64,000 nucleotides of DNA from JAUILA01 sp964563925 (GTDB lineage Bacteria; Bacteroidota; Bacteroidia; Cytophagales; Cyclobacteriaceae): NCBI GenBank assembly GCA_964563925.1, contig CAZLZD010000012.1:28004-92003 (forward strand). Reading direction: 5' to 3'. Made by a program: the position numbers and the translations under genes. Positions 1 through 7,783 of the stretch are shown one piece after another. Numbering within the stretch: position 1 is the first letter of the stretch; each line of letters starts with the position of its first letter. A model generated the notes under the pieces. It was not told the DNA's origin. It saw only the letters and a list, made by a program, of their open reading frames with translations, and made no database searches.

Positions 1-1
1 G

Positions 2-706
2 GCCAGGGAAGGATTCTATGACAGCCTGCTGTTTCATCGCGTGATAAACGACTTTATGATCCAGGGCGGAGATCCCGAATCAAGGGGAGCCGCTCCGGGA
101 ATCCCGCTTGGTTCCGGCGGACCAGGCTATACAGTGCCTGCAGAATTCAATAAAAATTTGTATCATACGAAAGGTGCGTTGTCCGCAGCCAGACAAGGCG
201 ACCAGGTAAATCCGCAAAAAGCGAGCAGCGGGAGCCAGTTTTACATCGTGGATGGCCAGACTTATACGGAAAAAGACCTGACAACGGACATGGCCAAGCT
301 CGGTTTAACGGCACAGCAGCTCATGGAAACGAACGATTCCCTGCGCCAGGAGTTGATTGCAGTGTACCAGACCCAGGGTCCGGAGGCGTACAGGCAAAAG
401 CTCCTGGATATGAAGGAGTACCTGGCCGAGGAATCCGGTCAGCCGGTCAGTGTGTTTAGCCAAACCATCGACCCCGAAAGGCTGGAAGCCTATACCACGG
501 TGGGCGGAGCACCTCATCTGGACGACGAGTATACGGTCTTTGGCCAGGTGATTGACGGACTCGATATCATCGACAAAATAGCGGAAACGCCTGTCGATGG
601 TCGCGACAGACCCATGAGGGATGTACCCTTCAAGGTATCTGTTGAAGAAGTATCAAAATCCAGGATTGAAAAAGAATATGGATACACGTTTCCTGAGGAA
701 AAATGA
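2..706 (+). CDS. peptidylprolyl isomerase, cyclophilin type (5' partial)
   Basis: Cyclophilin-type prolyl cis-trans isomerase whose beginning lies off the left edge. Reading in frame from base 2 gives FYDSLLFHRVIxDFMIQGGDP, the core cyclophilin motif with the catalytic Arg, so the GTG at 41 is not the start. Further family motifs are the GxxxAAR-like strand (GALSAARQG), SGSQFYI, and near the end DEYTVFGQVIDGLDIID. About 80 residues lie between SQFYIVDG and the DEYTVFG strand, where ordinary cyclophilins have a short loop; this insert is charged and probably helical. The stop overlaps the start of the next gene (ATGA), so the two are probably co-translated. The family call is secure; the substrate and cellular location cannot be judged without the N-terminus. 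Confidence 0.93.
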   Translation, partial: AREGFYDSLLFHRVINDFMIQGGDPESRGAAPGIPLGSGGPGYTVPAEFNKNLYHTKGALSAARQGDQVNPQKASSGSQFYIVDGQTYTEKDLTTDMAKLGLTAQQLMETNDSLRQELIAVYQTQGPEAYRQKLLDMKEYLAEESGQPVSVFSQTIDPERLEAYTTVGGAPHLDDEYTVFGQVIDGLDIIDKIAETPVDGRDRPMRDVPFKVSVEEVSKSRIEKEYGYTFPEEK

Positions 707-1614
707 AGATTCTCATAACAGGAGCAAACGGACTGCTTGGACAAAAACTTGTAGCCCTTCTCTCCGCTGACAAAGATCTGCAAGTCATTGCGACTGCACG
801 AACCACTAACCAATTACCGGCAACTGGCCGCGAAGCATATCGTTTTGCCCGAATGGATGTCACCGACCGGGAAAATGTCATAGACATTGTAGGCGATTAC
901 CAGCCTGATACCATTATCAATACCGCAGCAATGACTCATGTGGATCGATGCGAAGAGAACCAGGATGAATGTCACACCGCGAATGTTACGGCTGTGGAGA
1001 ATCTCATCGAAGCCTGTGAGACCTTTCAGGTACACCTGATCCAGCTTAGCACTGATTTTATTTTTAACGGTACCAACGGTCCCCTGGATGAAAATGCCTC
1101 CCCGGACCCGGTTAACTTCTACGGACGGTCTAAGCTGGAAGCAGAAGAGCTGCTCCGTAAAAGCAAATGTGATTACTCCATCATCCGCACAGTACTTGTT
1201 TATGGCGTGGGATACGATCCGTCCCAGTCAAATATTGTCCTTTGGGTCATTGATAAACTAAACAAGAAAGAAGAAATTAACCTGGTCAATGACCAGTGGC
1301 GTACCCCGACCCTGGTGGAAGACCTGGCCGAAGGCTGCTTTCTTATCGCGAAGAAACGGGCGCTGGGGGTTTATAATATCAGTGGAAGGGAAATGATGAC
1401 GCCGTACCATATGGCCGAGACTATTGCCGATGAATTCAACCTGGACAAATCACTCATCCATGAAACGGATAGTGATACATTTACCCAGCCGGCAAAACGA
1501 CCCTTGAAAACCGGACTTACTATCGACAAGGCAGCAGGGAAACTCGGATATTCCCCGCATTCGTTCCGGGAAGGCCTTAAGTTAGTCAGCAAGCAACTGA
1601 AACAGCAGGCCTGA
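703..1614 (+). CDS. RmlD-like SDR reductase (dTDP-4-dehydrorhamnose reductase family)
   Basis: 303-residue extended short-chain dehydrogenase of the RmlD/NAD-dependent epimerase family. The N-terminal Rossmann motif GANGLLGQKL (residues 7-16) binds NAD(P), NTAAMTHVDRCE follows the fourth strand, and STDFIFNG with YGRSK gives the catalytic Ser/Thr-Tyr-Lys set. Length matches RmlD. RmlD normally reduces dTDP-4-keto-rhamnose, but no rmlA, rmlB or rmlC is present nearby, so the true substrate is open; stand-alone RmlD homologues are common in Bacteroidota. The start overlaps the stop of the cyclophilin gene by four bases. The next gene is convergent, with its stop 35 bases away. Confidence 0.85.
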   Translation: MKILITGANGLLGQKLVALLSADKDLQVIATARTTNQLPATGREAYRFARMDVTDRENVIDIVGDYQPDTIINTAAMTHVDRCEENQDECHTANVTAVENLIEACETFQVHLIQLSTDFIFNGTNGPLDENASPDPVNFYGRSKLEAEELLRKSKCDYSIIRTVLVYGVGYDPSQSNIVLWVIDKLNKKEEINLVNDQWRTPTLVEDLAEGCFLIAKKRALGVYNISGREMMTPYHMAETIADEFNLDKSLIHETDSDTFTQPAKRPLKTGLTIDKAAGKLGYSPHSFREGLKLVSKQLKQQA

Positions 1615-1649
1615 GTATAGCATGCCAGGCCTTGCCGCCCGGGAGCGAA

Positions 1650-1763
1650 TCATTCCTCCCGCTTTTCCGATTCCTTCCTGATCGCCATGGTCAGGAAATA
1701 GATGAATCCGCCCCCAACAAATCCGAGGATCAGGATCATGGTTAAGATGGAAAGTCCGCTCAT
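1650..1763 (-). CDS. MetS-like small subunit of NSS transporter (37 aa)
   Basis: A 37-residue ORF starting MSGLSILTMILILGF, with one hydrophobic segment (about residues 4-27) and a charged tail ending KREE. Its ATG overlaps the stop of the sodium symporter upstream (ATGA), which implies translational coupling. Size, single membrane span, charged C-terminus and position directly after an NSS symporter match the MetS family, known from the corynebacterial MetPS methionine/alanine importer, where the small subunit is needed for transport. What I see is the ORF, overlap and hydrophobic span; membership of the MetS family is inferred from context and general pattern. It is easily missed because of its length. 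Confidence 0.75.
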   Translation of the reverse strand: MSGLSILTMILILGFVGGGFIYFLTMAIRKESEKREE

Positions 1764-3262
1764 GATTTTACAATTTTCTTGTACAAATATCCATTTAACA
1801 GTATACCCGCCACGATTACCAGTAGCCACTGGGTGATTACCGAGGCATTGCTGTAAACGTCGATCACATTCCAGTTTCCATCGGCATCAAACCATGGGTA
1901 ATCTGAATAACCCCGGCTAAGCCACCAGTAGATCAAAATCACGGCCAGGGGCACATTCAGTATCATACAGGCCTTGAAATAAAGGTCCGGCACCCGGAAA
2001 TCAGAGTCCTCGTCAATAAAATCGCTTTTGAATTTCTGGACACCGTAGCGAATGACGGCTATAATAATAAAAAAGCCGCTTACAATCAGTCCGACCCCCC
2101 AGACCCAATCCTGGTTGTTAAATATATCCAGCGACCAGGCCGAAGGAAATCCAAACACAATGCTGAATACTGCCACCCGTACCGAAGCACTCCCCCTGGT
2201 CAGGCCCATATCCTTTAAGTTACTTATAAAGAGCTCCAGCATTGGAAGCAGCGAACTGAAGGCAGCCAGAAAAAAGGCAAAAAAGAAGATAAACGAAAAG
2301 ATAGCTCCCCCGGTAAACGTGCTGAACAATTTAGGTATAATGGTAAATGTAAGTGCCTGGTTTCCGCTCTGCAGAAAGGTTTCTGCGTCTTCCGGCGAAG
2401 GTGCAAGGGCAAAAACAGCCGGTAGAATTGCCATGCCGGCGATCAGGGAAGCAGTATTATTTCCAAAGCCCCCTATAAAGGTGTTCAGTGTAACGTCTTC
2501 CTTGTTCCGGGAGTAGGAAGAAATTGTCATGATCAGGCCCCATCCCGCTCCGGTCGACCAGGCAGACTGCGACAGTGCCTCAATCCAGATTCCCGGTTCA
2601 CCAAACAGTTCCGGTTTAATGGCAAACATATATTCCAGCCCCAGGACGCCGTTATCCATCGTAAGTGACATCACGGATATAATCAGAAGCATCAGAAACA
2701 ACGTAGGAATCAGTATCCGGTTGGCCTTTTCAAGTCCTTTCTGTATACCGCGTGACAAGACGATAATACCGCCCAGCACCGTCACGATATACAGGACAAC
2801 CGTGCTCGTACTGCCATAGGCAATACTATCCCAGAAATTCTCAAGAAAAGCTGGGTTTTCGTTCAGCCTGGCTGATATGGTGTTGCCACCGCTGGCAAAA
2901 TTGATCAGGTTGTTAAAAGTCAGTCCCAGATACTGCATCGCCCACCCCGTGACGACTGCGTAATAGAATCCGATACCGAGGGTACACAGGGTAATAAAGA
3001 ATCCGCCCCAGGTAAGGCCCTTGCCTGCCATAGAGCCATATGACCCGATCGTGCCCTTCTTGTATTGCTTGCCAATTGAAAATTCCGCCAAAAGGATGGG
3101 TATCGACCAAATCAGGAGAAAAACGACCCACAAGAGCAGAAAAGAACCTCCGTACTGACCCGCTAACCGTGGAAACCGCCACAGGTTTCCTGCTCCGATG
3201 GCCATCCCCAGCGAAGCAAGCACAATTCCCCATCGATTACTGAACTGTTCGTGTTTTTGCAT
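1760..3262 (-). CDS. sodium-dependent amino-acid symporter (NSS/SNF family)
   Basis: 500-residue inner-membrane symporter of the neurotransmitter:sodium family (LeuT fold, about 12 membrane spans). The first span carries the family signature NRWGIVLASLGMAIGAGNLWRFP, whose GxGNxWRFP portion forms part of the sodium and substrate site. The protein probably imports an amino acid with Na+. The start ATG at 3262 gives MQKHEQFSNRW and lies about 65 bases from a TACCTTTG -7 element at 3327-3334. The stop overlaps the start of a 37-residue MetS-like gene, suggesting a two-subunit importer; that pairing makes methionine or alanine a reasonable, untested substrate. Confidence 0.92.
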   Translation of the reverse strand: MQKHEQFSNRWGIVLASLGMAIGAGNLWRFPRLAGQYGGSFLLLWVVFLLIWSIPILLAEFSIGKQYKKGTIGSYGSMAGKGLTWGGFFITLCTLGIGFYYAVVTGWAMQYLGLTFNNLINFASGGNTISARLNENPAFLENFWDSIAYGSTSTVVLYIVTVLGGIIVLSRGIQKGLEKANRILIPTLFLMLLIISVMSLTMDNGVLGLEYMFAIKPELFGEPGIWIEALSQSAWSTGAGWGLIMTISSYSRNKEDVTLNTFIGGFGNNTASLIAGMAILPAVFALAPSPEDAETFLQSGNQALTFTIIPKLFSTFTGGAIFSFIFFFAFFLAAFSSLLPMLELFISNLKDMGLTRGSASVRVAVFSIVFGFPSAWSLDIFNNQDWVWGVGLIVSGFFIIIAVIRYGVQKFKSDFIDEDSDFRVPDLYFKACMILNVPLAVILIYWWLSRGYSDYPWFDADGNWNVIDVYSNASVITQWLLVIVAGILLNGYLYKKIVKS

Positions 3263-3326
3263 ACGTGCGTTACATTAACCTGACCGCTATATTAGGTAAA
3301 ATAACGGGCATTAAAAACCGGATATT

Positions 3327-3334
3327 CAAAGGTA
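3327..3334 (-). promoter_or_regulatory. -7 element upstream of the NSS symporter
   Basis: Minus-strand TACCTTTG, an exact match to the Bacteroidota -7 consensus TAnnTTTG, about 65 bases before the symporter ATG. No convincing -33 TTG at the usual spacing. It is half of a short palindrome (CAAAGGTAAACCTTTG, 3327-3342), which could also be an operator. Confidence 0.4.
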
Positions 3335-3403
3335 AACCTTTGCTCCTTCACCGGATTATTCGCAAGTTTTTTGTATTTTACTATGGGAACATCGAAAATC
3401 GCA

Positions 3404-3910
3404 ATGAATCATCCGCTCCTCGCCTTTTTACTGACAGCCATGTGGGTATGCCCGGCTTCTCTCCGTGCACAAGACCAGAACATACTGTCTGCCAAAATTG
3501 AAGGCATTGCTGTTGAGGTTTCCATTGATGACATACCTGGCGAGCAATCGGTATGGCTGAATTTTGAATTGCGCAATACTACCGACCAGGTGATTAGTTT
3601 TCCGTACCGGTATTACTGGGATTTTCCGGTAGGTATGCTGGGTATCCTGACCCGGAAAAATGGTAAGTCACTGACCCGGTTCGGATCCCGCCATGTTCTT
3701 GCCGATGAGGTGCTGAACGACGATTACGACAATTACCGGGTGGACCTTCAGCCCGGGGGAAAACTCGAAGGGACCGTCAACCTGATGGATATGGTTATCT
3801 TAAAGGATCACTACGGGGCTACCCGCCTGAAACCCGGTAAGTATAAGGTTGGATTGTCGTTTTTCGGCAACCAAAGCGAGATGCTGGACATCACCATACC
3901 AAAAGGATAA
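3404..3910 (+). CDS. exported hypothetical protein, beta-rich
   Basis: Unrecognised protein of about 168 residues. I prefer the ATG at 3404 because it starts a good signal peptide (MNHPLLAFLLTAMWVCPAS, cleavage after LRAQ); an ATG at 3383 or TTG at 3371 would add only a short polar extension. The mature part alternates polar and hydrophobic residues with patterns such as VWLNFELRNTTDQVISFPY and LKPGKYKVGLSFFGN, resembling an Ig-like beta-sandwich of the BsuPI type; that is an inference from pattern only. It is followed after three bases by a small membrane protein gene, with which it probably forms a two-gene unit. Confidence 0.75.
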   Translation: MNHPLLAFLLTAMWVCPASLRAQDQNILSAKIEGIAVEVSIDDIPGEQSVWLNFELRNTTDQVISFPYRYYWDFPVGMLGILTRKNGKSLTRFGSRHVLADEVLNDDYDNYRVDLQPGGKLEGTVNLMDMVILKDHYGATRLKPGKYKVGLSFFGNQSEMLDITIPKG

Positions 3911-3913
3911 AGA

Positions 3914-4165
3914 ATGACAGGCGGTGCAGGATTTAGCAGCGACAGCAGAAAAAATCTTGAGAATAATGAACGACTCAGAAACAAATCCAGGCGCGCGGTG
4001 CCTGGCAGAAACCTGAAAACCTGGCCTGACCGGATACCCGACATTCAATCCATCCGTGCTTTCCGAAGACTCCTGCGTCGAAAAAGGCGCCGACAACACC
4101 TGGCCATTATTTTATTAATGCTGCTGTTTTCCCTTGTCGTTCTGTCTGTTCTTATAGCCTATTAA
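3914..4165 (+). CDS. small membrane-anchored basic protein (83 aa)
   Basis: Unrecognised 83-residue protein. The N-terminal 55 residues are polar and Arg/Lys/Asn-rich, then a strongly basic RRLLRRKRRRQH stretch is followed by a single C-terminal hydrophobic span of about 22 residues (LAIILLMLLFSLVVLSVLIAY). The arrangement suggests a tail-anchored inner-membrane protein with a cytoplasmic basic domain. It starts three bases after the preceding stop, which supports it as a real gene co-expressed with the exported protein upstream. No function can be assigned. Confidence 0.6.
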   Translation: MTGGAGFSSDSRKNLENNERLRNKSRRAVPGRNLKTWPDRIPDIQSIRAFRRLLRRKRRRQHLAIILLMLLFSLVVLSVLIAY

Positions 4166-4172
4166 CTGTATT

Positions 4173-4213
4173 GGCCAGTCCGTCATCAAGGCCAGTCTGT
4201 CGTCAGGCCAGTC
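4173..4213 (+). repeat. short tandem repeat, GGCCAGTC units
   Basis: Three near-tandem copies starting GGCCAGTC at 4173, 4190 and 4206; the first two read GGCCAGTCYGTCRTCA with a period of 16-17 bases. They lie in the 160-base gap between two convergent genes. Function unknown. Confidence 0.7.
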
Positions 4214-4281
4214 CATAAACATTTTTCAGGTTCGATCCCCGGACAAAACGAATCCGATCCGTTACCCGTGAACAACCCAAT

Positions 4282-4306
4282 AAAAAAGCCCGCTGTTGCG
4301 GGCTTT
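4282..4306 (-). terminator. rho-independent terminator after the NTF2-like lipoprotein gene
   Basis: Perfect 9-base stem (AAAGCCCGC / GCGGGCTTT) with a TGTT loop; on the minus strand the stem runs into a T tract. It lies 21 bases after the stop of the minus-strand gene at 4328-4861. Confidence 0.85.
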
Positions 4307-4327
4307 GCGTAAACTGTTTTCATTGAT

Positions 4328-4861
4328 TTATTCTTCCATCTCCGCGGGCAACTCATTCGTGGCCACTTCACGGTAAAGTTTCCATCCATCGCCTTCATTC
4401 TTGAAGATCATCAGGTAGGTATCATGAAGGATCATCGCCTCCTCTGCCCCTTCCGGCAGGTAAGTGACCTCGGTTTTACCCATTTCAAAGGCCCACGTAT
4501 CATTGATGATAGTTAGGTCCATCGGACTGATAACCATTTTTGCCCCGGCAGGATAGGGCCCGGCGGTAGCATGCGACCGAAATTCATCCCATTCCGGACC
4601 GGTAGGCCCTGCGGAAGTGAAATCGGGATGAGCCATTCCCTCCATAGGACTGTAATCCCCGCTTTCCACCATGGCCATAAAATTGTTACGCACTTCGTCA
4701 ATCTCGGCTTTGGCGGCCTCTTTATCCACAACCGGCTCTTCCACCTCGGTCATTTCAGCAGAATCTGCGTCCTCATCTTCAGGCGGAGTAGTACAGCCAA
4801 TTTGTACCATCATTAAAGTCGCGGCAACAAAAACACTCAATACATAAGCTAATTTCTTCAT
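4328..4861 (-). CDS. NTF2-like (DUF4440/SnoaL-type) lipoprotein
   Basis: 177-residue predicted lipoprotein. The N-terminus MKKLAYVLSVFVAATLMMVQ is a signal peptide ending in a lipobox-like VQIGC, with Cys23 the likely lipidated residue, followed by an acidic linker rich in Glu and Asp (about residues 26-50). The remaining 125 residues show the pattern of a DUF4440/SnoaL-like NTF2 fold: a long first helix (AKAEIDEVRNNFMAMVESGD), then strands such as INDTWAFEMGKTEVTYL and the closing YLMIFKNEGDGWKLYREV. Such domains bind small ligands or act as simple enzymes; no catalytic residues can be named. It is a single-gene unit closed by a strong terminator at 4282-4306. Confidence 0.8.
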   Translation of the reverse strand: MKKLAYVLSVFVAATLMMVQIGCTTPPEDEDADSAEMTEVEEPVVDKEAAKAEIDEVRNNFMAMVESGDYSPMEGMAHPDFTSAGPTGPEWDEFRSHATAGPYPAGAKMVISPMDLTIINDTWAFEMGKTEVTYLPEGAEEAMILHDTYLMIFKNEGDGWKLYREVATNELPAEMEE

Positions 4862-4940
4862 AGTAATTCAGGTTGTTAGTTTTCAACAATATAAGAAATT
4901 AGCCTGCTAATTAAAATACTGCTACACGACAGGGAACCAT

Positions 4941-6042
4941 TCAGTCATTGGCAGCCGCCTGTTCCTGGTACCCCAGTAAAAACGCCTTGATATACTCGTC
5001 CAGATCACCGTCCAGCACATTCTGGACATCAGTGCGTTCCACTCCGGTACGGGCATCCTTTATGAGCTTATACGGATGTAATACATAATTGCGGATTTGC
5101 GAACCAAAATCGATTTTCATCTTCGAGCTTTCAATCTTGTCCCGCTCGGCATTGCGTTTTTCGATTTCAATCTGATAGAGCCTGGACTTCAGCATCTTTA
5201 TCGCCTTCTCCTTATTCTGGAGCTGCGACCTTTCCTGCTGGCATTCAATGACTATGCCTGAAGGCTCATGATGAAGACGTACGGCTGTCTCGACTTTATT
5301 TACATTTTGTCCTCCCTTGCCTCCCGACCTGTAGGTATCCCATGATATATCCGCCGGGTTCACATCAATTTCAATCGTATCATCGATTATGGGATATACA
5401 TAGACCGAGGCGAATGAGGTATGCCGTCTTCCACCGGAATCAAAAGGTGAGATGCGCACCAGCCTGTGCACGCCAATTTCTGACTTGAGGTTCCCGTAGG
5501 CAAAGTCGCCGTCAATTTCCAGCGTGGCGGATTTTATCCCTGCCGTATCGCCGGGCTGGTAGTTTACCTGTCGCACTGAATAGCCCTTCGATTCTCCCCA
5601 CATAATATACATGCGGTTGAGCATATCCGCCCAGTCCTGCGACTCGGTTCCCCCCGCTCCCGGGTTAATTTCCAGCATCGCACCAAGCTGATCTTCTTCA
5701 TTACTCAGCATTTTTTTGAATTCAAGTGCCTCCAGCTCTTTCAGAGCCTTGCCAAATTCGCGGTTCATCTCCTCATCTTCGACATCTCCCGCCTGGTAAA
5801 ACTCATTCAGGGTATCCACGTCATCAGTCAGGGCTTTGACCTTCTCAAAATGCTCGGTCCAGACCTTTTTAGCCCGGATTCCTTTCATTACTTTTTCTGC
5901 TTCCTCAGGATCATCCCAGAAACCGGGCTGAGCCGTCAGCAATTCTTCTTCTTTTATCTCTTCTACTTTCTTGTCGTAGTCAAAGATACCTCCTCAAGGC
6001 TTCTACACGTGCCTTCAAGTCTTTCAACTCGTCTGTTGTCAT
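4941..6042 (-). CDS. prfB: peptide chain release factor 2, with programmed +1 frameshift
   Basis: RF2 releases the finished peptide at UGA and UAA stops. The gene has two reading frames: a 20-codon leader from ATG at 6042 (MTTDELKDLKARVEALRRYL) ends at an in-frame TGA (5982-5980), and a +1 shift at CTT-TGA-C joins it to the main frame, giving about 366 residues, the usual RF2 length. The main frame carries the RF2 stop-recognition tripeptide SPF (RISPFDSGG) and the catalytic GGQ motif (SGGKGGQNVNK). Starting at the TTG near 5942 would lose about 30 conserved N-terminal residues. A TAGTTTTG -7 element at 6065-6072 supports the ATG at 6042. Confidence 0.97.
5980..5994 (-). promoter_or_regulatory. 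RF2 programmed frameshift site
   Basis: Minus-strand sequence AGGAGGTATCTTTGA: an internal Shine-Dalgarno-like AGGAGG, three bases, the slippery CTT codon, and an in-frame TGA followed by C. This is the classic autoregulatory RF2 site: when RF2 is scarce, ribosomes pause at TGA and slip +1. Only one base differs from the E. coli site as generally described (AGGGGGTATCTTTGAC). Confidence 0.96.
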
Positions 6043-6064
6043 AATTGATTAATTTATCTGCTGA

Positions 6065-6072
6065 CAAAACTA
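6065..6072 (-). promoter_or_regulatory. -7 element of prfB
   Basis: Minus-strand TAGTTTTG, exact TAnnTTTG match, 22 bases before the prfB ATG at 6042. No clear -33 TTG. Confidence 0.45.
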
Positions 6073-6110
6073 AAGTAATCCCGGGTAAAAAAAGAATATC
6101 GGCCCGCTTG

Positions 6111-6626
6111 TTACCGCACCCTAAGATCGATGATATCTATAATGTACCGCCCGCCAGGACGAAATTTGCGTTTATGGAAAAGTTTCATCAGGAACCCGGC
6201 CCCGATAATACCACCGCTGATGGCATAGGTGGCGGGACTGAGTTCGCCCTCCTCATCCCGGATGAGCTTCTGGCTTACAAAATCAGCGGCCAGGAACAAA
6301 ACTCCTGCGATGATAACCTTATCACCACCGTGGGAATAATGAAAATTCTGGAAGTTGTGACTACTTATATCTATTACCTCAAAATCACTGAGCGGAACCT
6401 CAAAATAATGAAACCGCACCGTATCGCGGCGTAATCCCAGGATCAATCCTTTCCTGAAATGGTCCTCGCCCCTCATCCGGTACCTTATCTGGTCCCCTTC
6501 CCTGAAAACAACCTGTTTACTGGTTCCCGATTTCTTAAGCAAAAGATAAGGCCCCGATCCCTGCTGGGCAAGCAAAGGCAGCCATCCGATTACCAGTAGA
6601 ATGATTAAACAGGTCTTTCTGTACAT
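6111..6626 (-). CDS. exported/membrane hypothetical protein
   Basis: 171-residue Bacteroidota-type hypothetical protein. MYRKTCLIILLVIGWLPLLAQ is a signal peptide with likely cleavage after LLAQ. The N-terminal half reads like a small beta domain (KQVVFREGDQIRYRMRGEDH, then LGLRRDTVRFHYFEVPLSDFEVIDI), a pattern I associate with conserved Bacteroidota proteins of unknown role. The C-terminal half has a hydrophobic segment (VIIAGVLFLAADFV) and a Gly-rich one (ATYAISGGIIGAGFLMKLF), which may be membrane-associated, and ends in a basic tail. It lies between ilvE and prfB on the same strand, after a hairpin at 6634-6657. Confidence 0.75.
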   Translation of the reverse strand: MYRKTCLIILLVIGWLPLLAQQGSGPYLLLKKSGTSKQVVFREGDQIRYRMRGEDHFRKGLILGLRRDTVRFHYFEVPLSDFEVIDISSHNFQNFHYSHGGDKVIIAGVLFLAADFVSQKLIRDEEGELSPATYAISGGIIGAGFLMKLFHKRKFRPGGRYIIDIIDLRVR

Positions 6627-6633
6627 ATGATAA

Positions 6634-6657
6634 ACCCTGCCGGTTCGAGGGCAGGGT
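6634..6657 (-). terminator. hairpin between ilvE and the downstream gene
   Basis: Perfect 8-base stem ACCCTGCC / GGCAGGGT with an 8-base loop, eight bases after the ilvE stop. On the minus strand the stem is followed by TTATC only, so it is a weak intrinsic terminator or a processing/attenuation hairpin. Confidence 0.5.
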
Positions 6658-6664
6658 CAGATTT

Positions 6665-7729
6665 TCAGATCATACGGAGCCATCCATGCAGATCTTCAGC
6701 CCGCCCGGCCTTGATATCATCCAGGGCCTTGAGCACCTTCGGTGCGAATTCACGATCGGCCACCGGGGGCAATTCGTACTGATCGTCTTTGTACCCAATG
6801 GTCTCAATATGCGCAATAGTGGCCGCAGTACCTGCACCAAAGGCTTCCTTAAGCCGTCCTGAACGGATGGCGTCCAGGATCTCCTCCACCTCCACTTTTC
6901 GTTCTTCCACTTTCATTCCCCAGTCCCGTGCAAGGGTCAGCACGCTGTCACGCGTAATTCCGTTGAGGATGGTATCACCCAGGGCCGGCGTGACCAGGGT
7001 GTCGTCCAGCACGAACATCACATTCATGGTGCCGCTTTCTTCAATATATTTGTGCTCCCGGCCATCGGTCCAGAGCAACTGATCATATCCCTTCTCCTTG
7101 GCAAGCTGGGCAGGATAAATAGCCGGGCCGTAATTACAACCGGTCTTACAATACCCGCTGCCACCTTCCACTGCACGAACAAAGTGGTTTTCAATCTTCA
7201 CCTTCACGGGCTTGCTGTAATATGCGCCAACCGGGCAGGTAATTACCATATACCGGAATCGCTGGGAAGGCCTGATTCCAATAAAATCATCGTCGGAAAA
7301 CAAAAACGGCCTGATGTAAAGACTTGTCCCGGGTTTATCCGGTACCCAGGCCCGGTCCAGGTCAAGCAGCATATCCAGACTTTCAAAATAGAGCTCCTCC
7401 GGTACCTTGGGCATGCACATGCGCTCCGCCGAAATATTGAGACGCTCAATATTCTTATCCGGACGGAAGACCGCTACCTTTCCGCTGTCATGCTTATAGG
7501 CTTTCAGTCCTTCAAAAATCGAGATGCCATAGTGCAGGGCCGGACTCGCCGGACTGATGGTCATAGGCTTGTAGGGCTCAATGGCCGGATTTTTCCACCG
7601 TTCGCCATCATGATGTACGACGAATTGATGATCGGAATAAATTTTCCCGAATTCTATATTCTCCGGATCCAGCTGATCAATTTTACTCTGGGTATTCCGT
7701 GCAATGTGGATGTTCGTGGTATCTAACAT
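6665..7729 (-). CDS. ilvE: branched-chain amino acid aminotransferase
   Basis: 354-residue class IV PLP aminotransferase that interconverts Leu, Ile and Val with their 2-oxo acids, the last step of branched-chain synthesis. The sequence is of the eukaryotic-like BCAT subgroup: LHYGISIFEGLKAYK (about 65-79), SLYIRPFLF, and the cofactor-binding region VEGGSGYCKTGCNYG, where Lys195 is the expected Schiff-base lysine. EESGTMNVMFV and the C-terminal GAGTAATIAHI are further family motifs. Length is typical. It is a single gene on the minus strand, followed by a hairpin. Confidence 0.95.
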   Translation of the reverse strand: MLDTTNIHIARNTQSKIDQLDPENIEFGKIYSDHQFVVHHDGERWKNPAIEPYKPMTISPASPALHYGISIFEGLKAYKHDSGKVAVFRPDKNIERLNISAERMCMPKVPEELYFESLDMLLDLDRAWVPDKPGTSLYIRPFLFSDDDFIGIRPSQRFRYMVITCPVGAYYSKPVKVKIENHFVRAVEGGSGYCKTGCNYGPAIYPAQLAKEKGYDQLLWTDGREHKYIEESGTMNVMFVLDDTLVTPALGDTILNGITRDSVLTLARDWGMKVEERKVEVEEILDAIRSGRLKEAFGAGTAATIAHIETIGYKDDQYELPPVADREFAPKVLKALDDIKAGRAEDLHGWLRMI

Positions 7730-7783
7730 ATCTGCTTGGTTTTCGAGGGGGTAAATTTACGAAAAAAGCGGAAGGAAACTGCA

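Noticed and set aside
5850..6044. Plus-strand 64-codon frame opposite the prfB start
   Set aside because: Overlaps the prfB leader and frameshift site, which are clearly functional on the minus strand.
7052..7726. Plus-strand open frame (224 codons) opposite ilvE
   Set aside because: ilvE has full motif support on the other strand; this frame has none.
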